64,000 bases of DNA. It comes from Streptomyces sp. MMG1121 (GTDB lineage Bacteria > Actinomycetota > Actinomycetes > Streptomycetales > Streptomycetaceae). Shown here in pieces: positions 8,285 to 16,395 of the stretch. Positions within the stretch are counted from its first letter, which is position 1; each line of letters begins with the position of its first letter. The translations under genes and the position numbers were made by a program. Location of the stretch: assembly GCF_001280015.1 (NCBI RefSeq), contig NZ_LGDV01000013.1:102454-166453 (forward strand), read 5' to 3'. The notes under the pieces were generated by a model. It was not told where the DNA came from, did not search any database, and worked only from the letters and a program-made list of their open reading frames with translations.

Positions 8285-8746
8285 TCAGAGGTAGTACCGG
8301 GACACCGACTCCGCGACGCACACCGGCTTGTCGCCGCCCTCGCGCTCCACGGAGAAGGCGACCGTCACCTGGACGCCACCGGTGACGTCCTCGACACCGG
8401 TGATCTTCGCGGTCGCGCGCAGCCGGGAGCCGACGGGGACGGGCGCGGGGAAGCGGACCTTGTTCGTCCCGTAGTTGACGCCCATCCTGACGCCCTCGAC
8501 CCGGATCAGCTGCGGGCCGAAGAGCGGCAGCAGCGAGAGGGTGAGGTAGCCGTGGGCGATGGTGGTCCCGAACGGCCCCGCCGCGGCCTTCTCCGGGTCC
8601 ACGTGGATCCACTGGTGGTCGCCCGTGGCGTCGGCGAACAGGTCGATCCGCTTCTGGTCGACCTCCAGCCAGTCGGTGTACCCCAGCTGCTCGCCCACGG
8701 CCGCCTTCAGCTCGTCGGGGGAGGTGAAGGTCCTCGGTTCTGCCAT
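8285..8746 (-). CDS. MaoC-like (R)-specific enoyl-CoA hydratase
   Basis: A 153-residue single hot-dog domain protein. The hydratase-2 motif is clear: FADATGDHQWIHVDPEKAAAGPFGTTIAHGYLTLSLLP, with the catalytic Asp (ATGD) and His (QWIH) in place. These enzymes hydrate trans-2-enoyl-CoA to (R)-3-hydroxyacyl-CoA in fatty acid or polyketide-starter metabolism. ATG 8746 is the family start (MAEPRTFTSPDEL). The promoter region holds the palindrome 8771-8786, also 66 bases upstream of soxR. No other beta-oxidation gene is directly adjacent. Confidence 0.88.
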   Translation of the reverse strand: MAEPRTFTSPDELKAAVGEQLGYTDWLEVDQKRIDLFADATGDHQWIHVDPEKAAAGPFGTTIAHGYLTLSLLPLFGPQLIRVEGVRMGVNYGTNKVRFPAPVPVGSRLRATAKITGVEDVTGGVQVTVAFSVEREGGDKPVCVAESVSRYYL

Positions 8747-8770
8747 GTTCCCGGCCTCTCGCTCGCTTGT

Positions 8771-8786
8771 CTAAGCAACTGCTTAG
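8771..8786. promoter_or_regulatory. Perfect palindromic operator before the MaoC gene
   Basis: CTAAGCAACTGCTTAG is a perfect inverted repeat (7-bp arms, 2-bp centre), 25 bases upstream of the MaoC start. Its partner-like site is 7566-7581. It lies between the divergent MaoC and soxR genes, but no [2Fe-2S] SoxR-type box was seen here. Confidence 0.65.
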
Positions 8787-8851
8787 CATGCTCGGGTGTG
8801 CGGCGCCTGTCAACGGACCGCGACGGGGATCGGGTCGCTAGGCTCTGAGGA

Positions 8852-9310
8852 GTGCCCCAGATTCCCGAGAAGATCCACGAGCTGACCGTCGGCCAGCTGT
8901 CCGCGCGCAGCGGCGCCGCGGTCTCCGCCCTGCACTTCTACGAGGCCAAGGGTCTGATCAGCAGCCGCCGCACCGGCGGCAACCAGCGCCGCTACGGCCG
9001 TGACACCCTGCGCCGGGTCGCCTTCGTCCGTGCGGCCCAGCGGGTGGGCATCCCGCTGGCCACGATCCGGGACGCCCTCGCCGAGCTGCCCGAGGAGCGG
9101 ACGCCGACCCGGGAGGACTGGGCCCGGCTGTCGGAGAAATGGCGTTCGGAACTCGACGAACGCATCAGACAGCTGAATCGTTTGCGTGACCACCTCACCG
9201 ATTGCATCGGCTGCGGGTGTCTGTCGCTGGAGAACTGTGTCCTCTCCAACCCGGACGACGTGTTCGGCGAACGGCTGACGGGGTCGCGGCTGCTGGCGGA
9301 GGGGCGCTGA
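8852..9310 (+). CDS. soxR: Redox-sensing transcriptional activator SoxR
   Basis: A 152-residue MerR-family protein. The winged helix ([38 protein letters not shown]) is followed by a long dimerisation helix and the [2Fe-2S] cluster ligands C118, C121, C123 and C129 ([12 protein letters not shown]). In Streptomyces, SoxR responds to redox-active compounds such as actinorhodin-like quinones rather than driving a soxS. The protein is close to what I remember of S. coelicolor SoxR. The GTG start sits almost on its GAGGA sequence, so translation may be weak or leaderless. A hairpin terminator has the stop codon in its loop. Confidence 0.95.
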   Translation: MPQIPEKIHELTVGQLSARSGAAVSALHFYEAKGLISSRRTGGNQRRYGRDTLRRVAFVRAAQRVGIPLATIRDALAELPEERTPTREDWARLSEKWRSELDERIRQLNRLRDHLTDCIGCGCLSLENCVLSNPDDVFGERLTGSRLLAEGR

Positions 9311-9317
9311 GCGCCCC
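9301..9317 (+). terminator. Hairpin spanning the soxR stop codon
   Basis: GGGGCGC TGA GCGCCCC is a perfect 7-bp stem whose three-base loop is exactly the soxR stop codon. It lies between convergent genes and could act on both. Confidence 0.6.
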
Positions 9318-9327
9318 TGCGGGGCCC

Positions 9328-10395
9328 CTACTCGTACTCCGTCCCGCCCTTGCGCGTCAGATACGCCGGACTCACCGCCTTCGCGATCGCCCGGCCCCCG
9401 GTCACCGCGCTGTACCGCTCCACCGCAGGGCGTATCACCACACCCTCCCGCAGATGCAGCTCCCGCCCCGAGACGGTCTCCCGGCCGCTCGCGAAGTCCC
9501 GGACCCGCTCGATGTCGTACGGCCCCGCGTACAGCGTGGGCGCCACCGGCAACTCCTTCTCCAGCAGCTCGGCCGCGTCCAGCCAGCGCACCGTCCCGCC
9601 GATCTCCGCCGACACGTCGAACGCCGCGTACCCCAGTGTGTCCCGCCGGCCGTCCGCGCCGTACGTCAGGTCCTGCACCCCCGCGCCGTACACCTCCCCG
9701 AAGATGCCGACCCGGGTGGCGCCCAGCCGCCGGCAGAGTTTCGCCGCGGTCTCGGCGACGCCGTGGGAGCGCACCGCCCGCCAGTAGAGGTTGCGCGGAT
9801 CCTCCTTCAGGGCCAGGGACTTGGCGCCGAAACCCTTGGAGGACACGTACGCCCGACCCTCCTCGGCGGCATACGTCAGCAGGCACGCCGAACCGTGCAG
9901 CTTCTCCGTCAGGACGATCGGCTCGCCCGGGGCGAAGATGTCCGGGTAACGCTGGATGTTCTCGATGTCGACCCAGGGCAGCAGCCCGGGGGCGGACTCG
10001 ACCTCGCCGTTCATGGTCGGCGGGATCGGGGGCACCCACTTGGTGATGCCCAGACGCTCGGCGAAGTCCGTGCCCTCGGCGGCCGCGCGCGCCAGGTCGA
10101 CGTCCGCGAGTGACGTCGGCCGGCACACGATGCCCTGGGACAGCTCGCCGCGCAGCCGCACCGCCTTGACCCGGTTGGCCTCGCCGCCCGCCAGCCGCCC
10201 GGTCAGCCCCAGCTCCCCGATCAGCCCCGGCGGGAGGACGGACTGCTCGGGGATGTAGACGGCCGTGTCACCGGTGCGGTAGGCGCCCTTGGCGACGACC
10301 GCTCGGTACAGGCCCACCTGGGCCAGTTCGAGCGCGTCGGCGTTCGGATGCTCGTGGACGGTCAGCACTTCGGCGGTGACGCGCAGCGTCGACAT
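9328..10395 (-). CDS. RNA ligase, DRB0094 (Rnl5) family
   Basis: A 355-residue ATP-dependent ligase. The N-terminal part (1-110) is the OB-like module of this family (STLRVTAEVLTVHEHPNADALELAQVG). The catalytic domain follows, with motif I EKLHGSAC (adenylated Lys K165), motif IIIa/IV-like FGEVYGAGVQDL and EGVVIRP, and motif V AIAKAVS. Deinococcus Rnl5 seals 3'-OH/5'-PO4 RNA nicks. ATG 10395 has GGAG at a good distance; GTG 10398 is adjacent. No RNA repair partner such as RtcB, Pnkp or an anticodon nuclease is nearby, so its target is unknown. Confidence 0.87.
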   Translation of the reverse strand: MSTLRVTAEVLTVHEHPNADALELAQVGLYRAVVAKGAYRTGDTAVYIPEQSVLPPGLIGELGLTGRLAGGEANRVKAVRLRGELSQGIVCRPTSLADVDLARAAAEGTDFAERLGITKWVPPIPPTMNGEVESAPGLLPWVDIENIQRYPDIFAPGEPIVLTEKLHGSACLLTYAAEEGRAYVSSKGFGAKSLALKEDPRNLYWRAVRSHGVAETAAKLCRRLGATRVGIFGEVYGAGVQDLTYGADGRRDTLGYAAFDVSAEIGGTVRWLDAAELLEKELPVAPTLYAGPYDIERVRDFASGRETVSGRELHLREGVVIRPAVERYSAVTGGRAIAKAVSPAYLTRKGGTEYE

Positions 10396-10489
10396 CACAA
10401 CTCCTCGCAGGATCGGGCACGTTGACGGCCCTCAGGCGTGTTTCATCGCGCCCCCACTCTCCGGGACGCAAACGGGTGGAGCCAGTGGA

Positions 10490-11254
10490 TTAGCGGCTGG
10501 TAGCGTCGCGGTCTTCGGCTTCGGCCGGCCCCGTGCGCCGGAACCGCTCGTACTGGACCAGGCCCTCCGCCACCAGTTCCGCGTTGCCGGACGCCCGGTG
10601 GCCGTCCGGCAGCAGCAAGGTGTCCTCCAGGCCGATCCGGGTCGCGAGGCCCAGCCGGCCGGCCAGCCGCAGCACCGGCCAGGCGCCGGCCTCCTCGCCG
10701 TGCAGCAGGACCGGGCGGGCGGTCGCCTCACCGATCACGGACAGCAGCGCCCGCGCCGAGGCCCGCGCACGCGCCGGGTCCTGGTCGGTCACCTCCGCCA
10801 GCACGCGCAGCACACTCGCGGCGAGCGGCGAGCGAGCGAACCGGGCCGCGCCCTCGGTGCCCGACCAGATGCCCGCCTCGACACCCACCCCCCGCTCCAG
10901 CAACTGACCGGCGACCGCTTCGGCGCCCGGCTCGTGCCAGTTGACGGAGGCGAAGTCGGGCAGCACCGACCAGGCGCGCACCCGGCCGAGCCGGGCCTGC
11001 GGATCGGGCTCCGCCCAGGCGCCGGTCGTCACCCCGACCGGCACCGCCACCCGCGCCCGGATCGCCTCCAGCACCGGCGCGAGCACGCGCGGGGAGAGGC
11101 TGTCCTTTCCGCACGGCGTCTTCGGATGGACATGCACTTCCGTGGCCCCGGCGGCGACCGCCTCGGCCGCGGAACGGGCCATCTCCTCGGGCGACATCGG
11201 AATTCCCGCGCCGTCCGCCGGGGAGCGGCGCCCGTTCAGACAAACCTGCACCAT
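10490..11254 (-). CDS. BKACE family (3-keto-5-aminohexanoate cleavage enzyme-like)
   Basis: A 254-residue TIM-barrel protein of the beta-keto acid cleavage family (DUF849). These zinc enzymes exchange acetyl-CoA with a beta-keto acid to give acetoacetate plus a new acyl-CoA. Visible are the metal motif EVHVHPK, the FASVNWHEPG region and the late LEDTLLLPDG segment that usually reads LED.L....G. It is about 20 residues shorter than typical members. ATG 11254 gives MVQVCLNGRRSPADG, the usual start. GAGG is only two bases away, so an upstream GTG is possible. The substrate is unknown, and the lysine-fermentation role of the founding enzyme should not be assumed. Confidence 0.8.
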   Translation of the reverse strand: MVQVCLNGRRSPADGAGIPMSPEEMARSAAEAVAAGATEVHVHPKTPCGKDSLSPRVLAPVLEAIRARVAVPVGVTTGAWAEPDPQARLGRVRAWSVLPDFASVNWHEPGAEAVAGQLLERGVGVEAGIWSGTEGAARFARSPLAASVLRVLAEVTDQDPARARASARALLSVIGEATARPVLLHGEEAGAWPVLRLAGRLGLATRIGLEDTLLLPDGHRASGNAELVAEGLVQYERFRRTGPAEAEDRDATSR

Positions 11255-11353
11255 GTCCTCGATGGTGGCATCCGCCACCGACAACGGCCCCCGCCCGACT
11301 CGCAGTCGGGGGTGCGGCATCCCCCTGCGCACCCCCCGGGAACCCCCAACCGC

Positions 11354-11956
11354 TCAGGCCGACATCAACAACTGCCCACGCCGGGCGTACTCCAGCGCCC
11401 GCGGGGTGAGCACGGGGCGGGGCACGAGGATCCCGCAGTCCGTGCAGACCGGGCCGGACGACGGCTCGTGGTCCAGGCCGTAGCGCCACACCAGGCGGTC
11501 CGCGCCGCACACCGGGCAGCAGGCGCCCGGTTCCCGCTCGAGTGCGGCGATCAGCCGGCGCAGCACCTCCGCCAGGGGCTCGTCCGGGTGCACCCGCGGG
11601 TCGTCGCACCAGGCGACCCCGAAGCCGCCCCAGGTCAGCCGGTGCCAGTCGTCCACGCTGCCCGGCCGGCGCAGGCCGTCGTGCTTCTCCTTCTTGCGCC
11701 GCTCGGTGAAGTCGGTCTCGTAGCCGAGCCAGACGGAACGGGCCTCCTCCAGCTCCTCCAGCGCGGCCACGAGCCGCACCGGGTCGGGGGAGCGGTCCTC
11801 GGGGCCGAAGCCCGCTCGGGAGCACAGATGGTCCCAGGTCGCCCGATGTCCGTAAGGGGCGAACTTCTCAAGACACTTGCGCAGTGAGTACCGCCGCAGT
11901 GCCAGATCGCAGTCCGGATCGCGTACCTGTCTCGCCAGACTCCGGAAACCGGCCAT
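11354..11956 (-). CDS. Conserved hypothetical protein with C-terminal zinc ribbon
   Basis: A 200-residue protein of a family I do not recognise by name. A helical, charged N-terminal half (SLRKCLEKFAPYGHRATWDHLCSRAGFGPEDRSPDP) is followed by a Trp-rich section (DDWHRLTWGGFGVAWCDD). A Cys4 zinc ribbon, CPVCG near residue 150 and CTDCG near 178, sits at the C-terminus. There is no signal peptide or membrane helix. ATG 11956 has GGAGG ten bases upstream. It precedes the BKACE gene on the same strand by about 100 bases, which may be coincidental. A nucleic-acid-binding role is only a guess from the zinc ribbon. Confidence 0.65.
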   Translation of the reverse strand: MAGFRSLARQVRDPDCDLALRRYSLRKCLEKFAPYGHRATWDHLCSRAGFGPEDRSPDPVRLVAALEELEEARSVWLGYETDFTERRKKEKHDGLRRPGSVDDWHRLTWGGFGVAWCDDPRVHPDEPLAEVLRRLIAALEREPGACCPVCGADRLVWRYGLDHEPSSGPVCTDCGILVPRPVLTPRALEYARRGQLLMSA

Positions 11957-12176
11957 CGCCCTGCACCTCCGTCACACCTGCACCTGTACTTCGGTCACTT
12001 CGGCGTCGTCGCAAGGACGTCGCCGAATAGACGTATCGACAGGCGATTCGGCTCCATCTCTTCTCGTGCTCTTCTCGTGCGTTCTTCTTGGGCCTTCCAA
12101 AAAGTGACGCATGTTCATCTTCAATCTCGGGGATACCGGCGGTAACGTTCGCGCACCCCTGCCGCTAGGAGCTGCC

Positions 12177-14963
12177 ATGCCACGGCGAACCCCACACATC
12201 GCCCTTGTCAGACTGAGAACGTCCCGCCGCTTCACCAGGTTCCTGAAGACCGCCGCGATCTGCGTCCTCGTCGGCGGCCTCCTCTCGCCGCTCACCCAGA
12301 CGGCGTCCGCCGCCGAGGCCACCGCGTCGAACGACTACTGCGGCGGCCAGTGCTCAGACATCCTGCCGCCCGGCGAGAACGGCAACGCGACGCTCGCCCA
12401 GATCCTGCTCAACCAGGCCTTCGGCACCCAGCCTTCACATGCCGAGGACCAGCTCGGCCCGTATGCCAACCTGGCCACGGGCTACTCGGGTCTCACCGAC
12501 GCCACGATCAACAACTTCTTCAACGACTCCTCGTTCGGCGTCCCCTCCGACCAGGTCGCCTCCACCGAGAAGCCCAATGGCCGCGGTGACGTGACCATCG
12601 TCCGCGACAAGAAGACCGGAGTGCCGCACATCACGGGCACCACCCGGTACGGCACCGAGTTCGGAGCCGGTTATGCCGCCGCCGAGGACCGGCTGTGGCT
12701 GATGGACGTCTTCCGGCACGTCGGCCGCGGCCAGCTGACCTCCTTCGCCGGCGGCGCGGCCGCCAACCAGGGCCTGGAGCAGCAGTTCTACCGCAACGCC
12801 CCGTACACCGAGGCCGACCTCCAGGCGCAGATCGACCGCGCGGTGGCCACCAACGGCGCCCGCGGCCAGCAGGCCATGGCCGACGCCAACGCCTACCTCG
12901 ACGGCATCAACTCCTACATCGACGCCTCCGACAGCGGCCGTTACTTCCCCGGCGAGTACGACCTGACCGGCCACAAGAACGCGGTCACCAACGCCGGCAC
13001 CATCGACCACTTCAAGATCACCGACCTGGTGGCGCTGGCCTCCGTCATCGGCTCGCTGTTCGGCTCCGGCGGAGGCGGTGAGGTCAACAACGCCGTCTCC
13101 CTGCTCGCCGCCCAGCAGAAGTACGGGGTCGAGGAGGGCACCAAGGTCTGGGAGTCCTTCCGCGAGCGCAACGACCCCGAGGCGGTCCTGACCGTCCACG
13201 ACGGCGAGAGCTTCCCGTACGGCGCCAAGCCCGCCGACGCCAAGGGCGAGGCCCTGCCCGACCCCGGCTCGGTCACCCAGGAACCGCTCGTCTACGACCG
13301 CACGGGCAGTGCGGCCACCACGGCCGCCAAGAGCACCTCCGCCACCGCCGCCAACGCCACGCTGAGCTCGGCCAGACGCGGTATGTCCAACGCGCTCGTC
13401 GTCAGCGGCAAGTACACCGCCAGCGGCCACCCGATAGCCGTCTTCGGACCGCAGACCGGGTACTTCGCGCCACAACTGCTCATGCTCCAGGAGATCCAGG
13501 GCCCCGGCATCAGCGCGCGCGGCGCCTCCTTCGCGGGCCTGAGCATGTACGTCGAACTCGGCCGCGGCCAGGACTACTCGTGGTCCGCGACCACCTCGGG
13601 CCAGGACATCATCGACACCTACGCCGTCGAGCTGTGCCAGGACGACTACCACTACCTGTACCACGGCACCTGCACGGCCATGGACGAGGTCGAGCAGAAG
13701 AACTCCTGGTCGCCGACGCTGGCCGACGGCACCGCCGCGGGGTCGTACACCATGCGGGTCTGGAGAACGAAGTACGGCCCGGTCCAGTACCGCGCGACCG
13801 TCGGCGGCAAGAAGGTCGCCTACACCACCCTGCGCTCGTCGTATCTGCACGAGGCCGACTCGATCATCGGCTTCCAGATGCTGAACGACCCCGACTTCGT
13901 CAAGGGCCCGAAGGACTTCCAGAGCGCGGCCCAGCACATCAACTACACCTTCAACTGGTTCTACGCCGACTCCCAGCACACCGCGTACTACAACAGCGGC
14001 GACAACCCGGTCCGGGCCGCCGGCGTCGACGCCGAGTTCCCGGTCTGGGCGCAGCCCGCGTACGAGTGGCAGAACTGGGACCCGGCCACCAACACGTCCG
14101 ACTACACCCCGGCCTCCGCCCACCCCAACTCCGTCGACCAGGACTACTACGTCTCCTGGAACAACAAGCAGGCCAAGGACTACACGACCGCGTCCTGGGG
14201 CGACGGCTCGGTGCACCGCGGCAATCTGCTGGACGACCGGGTGAAGAAGCTCGTCGCGGCCGGCGGGGTGACCCGCACCAAACTGGTGCAGGCCATGGCG
14301 GACGCGGCCCTCGCCGACCTGCGCGCCGAGGACGTGCTGCCCAAGCTGCTCAAGGTGATCAACTCCGCGGCGGTGTCCGACCCCACGGCCGCCGACGCGG
14401 TGAACAAGCTCCAGGCGTGGGTCACCGCGGGCGCCAAGCGCACGGAGACCTCGGCGGGTTCGAAGACGTACGCCAACGCCGACGCGATCCGCATCCTGGA
14501 CGCGTGGTGGCCGCTGCTCGTCAAGGCCGAGTTCGAACCGGGCCTCGGCAGCGACCTGTACACCGACCTGACCGACAACCTGTCCGTCGACGAGGCCCCG
14601 TCCGCCGGCCACGGCCCGACGGGCTCGCACGCCGGAAGCTCCTTCCAGTACGGCTGGTGGAGCTATGTCGACAAGGACATCCGGTCCGTGCTCGGGGAGA
14701 ACGTGCAGGGCGGCCTCGCCGAGAAGTACTGCGGCGGCGGTGACCTCGGCTCCTGCCGGGACATCCTGATCAGCACCCTGAAGCAGGCCGCCGGGATGAC
14801 CGCCGCCCAGGTCTACCCGGGCGACAGCCTGTGCTCGGCCGGTGACCAGTGGTGCGCCGACTCGATCGTCCAGCGCACCCTCGGCGGTATCAAGCACGGC
14901 AACATCAGCTGGCAGAACCGGCCGACCTTCCAGCAGGTCGTCGAGTACACCTCGCACCGGTGA
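12177..14963 (+). CDS. Secreted penicillin acylase family Ntn-hydrolase
   Basis: A 928-residue precursor with a long signal peptide (basic n-region MPRRTPHIALVRLRTSRRF, hydrophobic core AAICVLVGGLLS, cleavage near SAA). The alpha chain holds IVRDKKTGVPHITG and GAGYAAAEDRLWLMD, typical of this superfamily. Autocleavage is predicted before S404 in RRGMSNALVV, making that Ser the nucleophile of the beta chain. The Ala/Ser/Thr-rich stretch before it fits a removed spacer. Such enzymes cleave amides: beta-lactam side chains, acyl-homoserine lactones or cyclic lipopeptides. The substrate here is unknown. ATG 12177 follows AGGAG; the upstream in-frame ATG at 12111 lacks a site. The 220-base upstream gap shows no gene. 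Confidence 0.88.
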   Translation: MPRRTPHIALVRLRTSRRFTRFLKTAAICVLVGGLLSPLTQTASAAEATASNDYCGGQCSDILPPGENGNATLAQILLNQAFGTQPSHAEDQLGPYANLATGYSGLTDATINNFFNDSSFGVPSDQVASTEKPNGRGDVTIVRDKKTGVPHITGTTRYGTEFGAGYAAAEDRLWLMDVFRHVGRGQLTSFAGGAAANQGLEQQFYRNAPYTEADLQAQIDRAVATNGARGQQAMADANAYLDGINSYIDASDSGRYFPGEYDLTGHKNAVTNAGTIDHFKITDLVALASVIGSLFGSGGGGEVNNAVSLLAAQQKYGVEEGTKVWESFRERNDPEAVLTVHDGESFPYGAKPADAKGEALPDPGSVTQEPLVYDRTGSAATTAAKSTSATAANATLSSARRGMSNALVVSGKYTASGHPIAVFGPQTGYFAPQLLMLQEIQGPGISARGASFAGLSMYVELGRGQDYSWSATTSGQDIIDTYAVELCQDDYHYLYHGTCTAMDEVEQKNSWSPTLADGTAAGSYTMRVWRTKYGPVQYRATVGGKKVAYTTLRSSYLHEADSIIGFQMLNDPDFVKGPKDFQSAAQHINYTFNWFYADSQHTAYYNSGDNPVRAAGVDAEFPVWAQPAYEWQNWDPATNTSDYTPASAHPNSVDQDYYVSWNNKQAKDYTTASWGDGSVHRGNLLDDRVKKLVAAGGVTRTKLVQAMADAALADLRAEDVLPKLLKVINSAAVSDPTAADAVNKLQAWVTAGAKRTETSAGSKTYANADAIRILDAWWPLLVKAEFEPGLGSDLYTDLTDNLSVDEAPSAGHGPTGSHAGSSFQYGWWSYVDKDIRSVLGENVQGGLAEKYCGGGDLGSCRDILISTLKQAAGMTAAQVYPGDSLCSAGDQWCADSIVQRTLGGIKHGNISWQNRPTFQQVVEYTSHR

Positions 14964-14999
14964 GGTGAACCAATGAAGTGATCCGGGCGGCGGGTCGGC

Positions 15000-16292
15000 T
15001 CAGCTGATACGGCCCGCCGCCAGGACCACACGGGCCAGTTCGGGGTGCACGATGTCGCTGTGCGCCCCCGCCGGCGGCCCGCCGTGGCAGACGACCGCGG
15101 CCGCGTCGACGCTCACGCACCCGGACGTGGGCAGCGACCCGTTCAGGGCCGCCGCGAGATCCAGCCGCGCCGCCCCCGGCACCGCCTGCACCCCGTCGTG
15201 CCCCAAGGCACCCCACTCCGGCCCCAGCACGGCCGCGATCTCGCTGCCCACAGCGGAACGGTCGTCCCCGGACAGCCGCGAGGCCAGCGGATAGAACGTG
15301 CCGAGGGCCTGGTCGAAGTGCGAGTAACAGCACACCAGCGGCCCGTCGATGCGCCGCTGGCGGTCCTTCAACGCCCCCGCCTTGTCCGGTGCCTGCGGTA
15401 GCCGTTCCGCGAACGCGTAGTGTGAGAAGGCCCCCTGCAGCAGCGTCAGCGACTTCACCGTACGCACCCCGTCGGGCAGTCCGCGCAGTGCGAACGACAC
15501 CAGCCGCCCGCCGAAGCTGTGCCCCGTCAGATGCACCCGCACCCCGGGCGCCGCCGCGGCCAACCGCTCGATCACCGGCCCGAGTCCGTGCTCTCCGATC
15601 GTCCCGCCACGCCGCTTCATCGTGTAGTACGTCGCCTGCCGCAGCAGCTCCTTGGCGCCGTCCCAGGGGTTCGGGATGCTGAACCCGGGGGCCGCGCCGG
15701 CGGACCGCACCGCCGCGAGCGCCTCGGCGAACTCCTCGCACGCGGTCGCCGGGTCCTCGGTGAACACGCCCGGCTCGCCCTCCTCCTCCGTGTCGGCCAC
15801 GCCGGGCCGTCGCTCCCCGTCGATCAGCTGCCGCACCAGTGCGCCGAACTCCGTCAGCCCCTGGGCGCCGCCGGGCCGTTCGTCCAGCATGCGGGCCAGT
15901 CGGCCGATCAGGGCCGCCCGGTCCGGGAAGACCGCCACCAGCGCCCGCCGGGTGTCCGCGTCCAGCGCCGCGGACTGGGCCGGCGCGGCCGCCGTCGACT
16001 TCGGGAAGTTCGGGATCGGCTCGTCGCTGAACCGCATCGACGGCCAGATCACGCCGACGTACCCGATGCGGGCCCGTGGGGCTAGCCCCGGGATCGGGGC
16101 GAAGAAACGGCGGTACAGCGCGGTCGCGCCCGAACGGTCGTCGTTCCAGCCGTGTGCGAAGACGATCAGGTCACGGACGCCGTGTGCCGTGACCTGCGCC
16201 ACCAGCTGATCGCGTTCGGGGCCGTCCACGTCCCCGTCGGCGTCGAAGGTCAGCTCCCAGTAGGGAGTCACGCTCATCCCAGGATCGGCCAT
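15000..16292 (-). CDS. Alpha/beta hydrolase-fold protein
   Basis: A 430-residue protein. The core carries LIVFAHGWNDD (oxyanion region), the nucleophile elbow GHSFGGRLVSFAL, and a late HSDIVHPEL that could provide the catalytic His. An insertion of about 120 residues, acidic and Ala-rich, lies between. Homologues are sometimes mislabelled as serine/threonine kinase; no kinase motif is present. No signal peptide is seen, so it should be cytoplasmic. ATG 16292 follows GAGGGAG; the frame is open further upstream through a tandem repeat. A GTTACGCATC repeat and an inverted repeat lie just before it. The substrate is unknown. Confidence 0.75.
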   Translation of the reverse strand: MADPGMSVTPYWELTFDADGDVDGPERDQLVAQVTAHGVRDLIVFAHGWNDDRSGATALYRRFFAPIPGLAPRARIGYVGVIWPSMRFSDEPIPNFPKSTAAAPAQSAALDADTRRALVAVFPDRAALIGRLARMLDERPGGAQGLTEFGALVRQLIDGERRPGVADTEEEGEPGVFTEDPATACEEFAEALAAVRSAGAAPGFSIPNPWDGAKELLRQATYYTMKRRGGTIGEHGLGPVIERLAAAAPGVRVHLTGHSFGGRLVSFALRGLPDGVRTVKSLTLLQGAFSHYAFAERLPQAPDKAGALKDRQRRIDGPLVCCYSHFDQALGTFYPLASRLSGDDRSAVGSEIAAVLGPEWGALGHDGVQAVPGAARLDLAAALNGSLPTSGCVSVDAAAVVCHGGPPAGAHSDIVHPELARVVLAAGRIS

Positions 16293-16319
16293 GCCAGGCT
16301 CCCTCGTCCCCCCGGAAGC

Positions 16320-16360
16320 GATGCGTAACGATGCGTAACGATGTGTTGCGGACACATCGT
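16320..16360. repeat. 10-bp tandem repeat plus inverted repeat upstream of the hydrolase gene
   Basis: GATGCGTAAC occurs at 16320-16329 and 16330-16339, followed by a diverged third unit GATGTGTTGC. Overlapping it, ACGATGTG (16338-16345) and CACATCGT (16353-16360) form an 8-bp inverted repeat. Helical phasing and the position 28-70 bases before the start at 16292 suggest a regulator site. Confidence 0.5.
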
Positions 16361-16395
16361 CCTGCGCCGGGGCAACGTTGGCCATACGTCGCGCC

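Noticed and set aside
8747..8851. SoxR box in the soxR upstream region
   Set aside because: No CCTCAA...TTGAGG-like palindrome; the clear palindrome fits the TetR pair instead.
12435..14957. A minus-strand 840-codon open frame opposite the penicillin acylase gene
   Set aside because: It follows the third-position bias of the real gene; it is Val/Gly/Asp-rich with no motif.
15000..16292. Serine/threonine protein kinase label sometimes given to this family
   Set aside because: No kinase motifs are present; GHSFGG and FAHGW mark an alpha/beta hydrolase.
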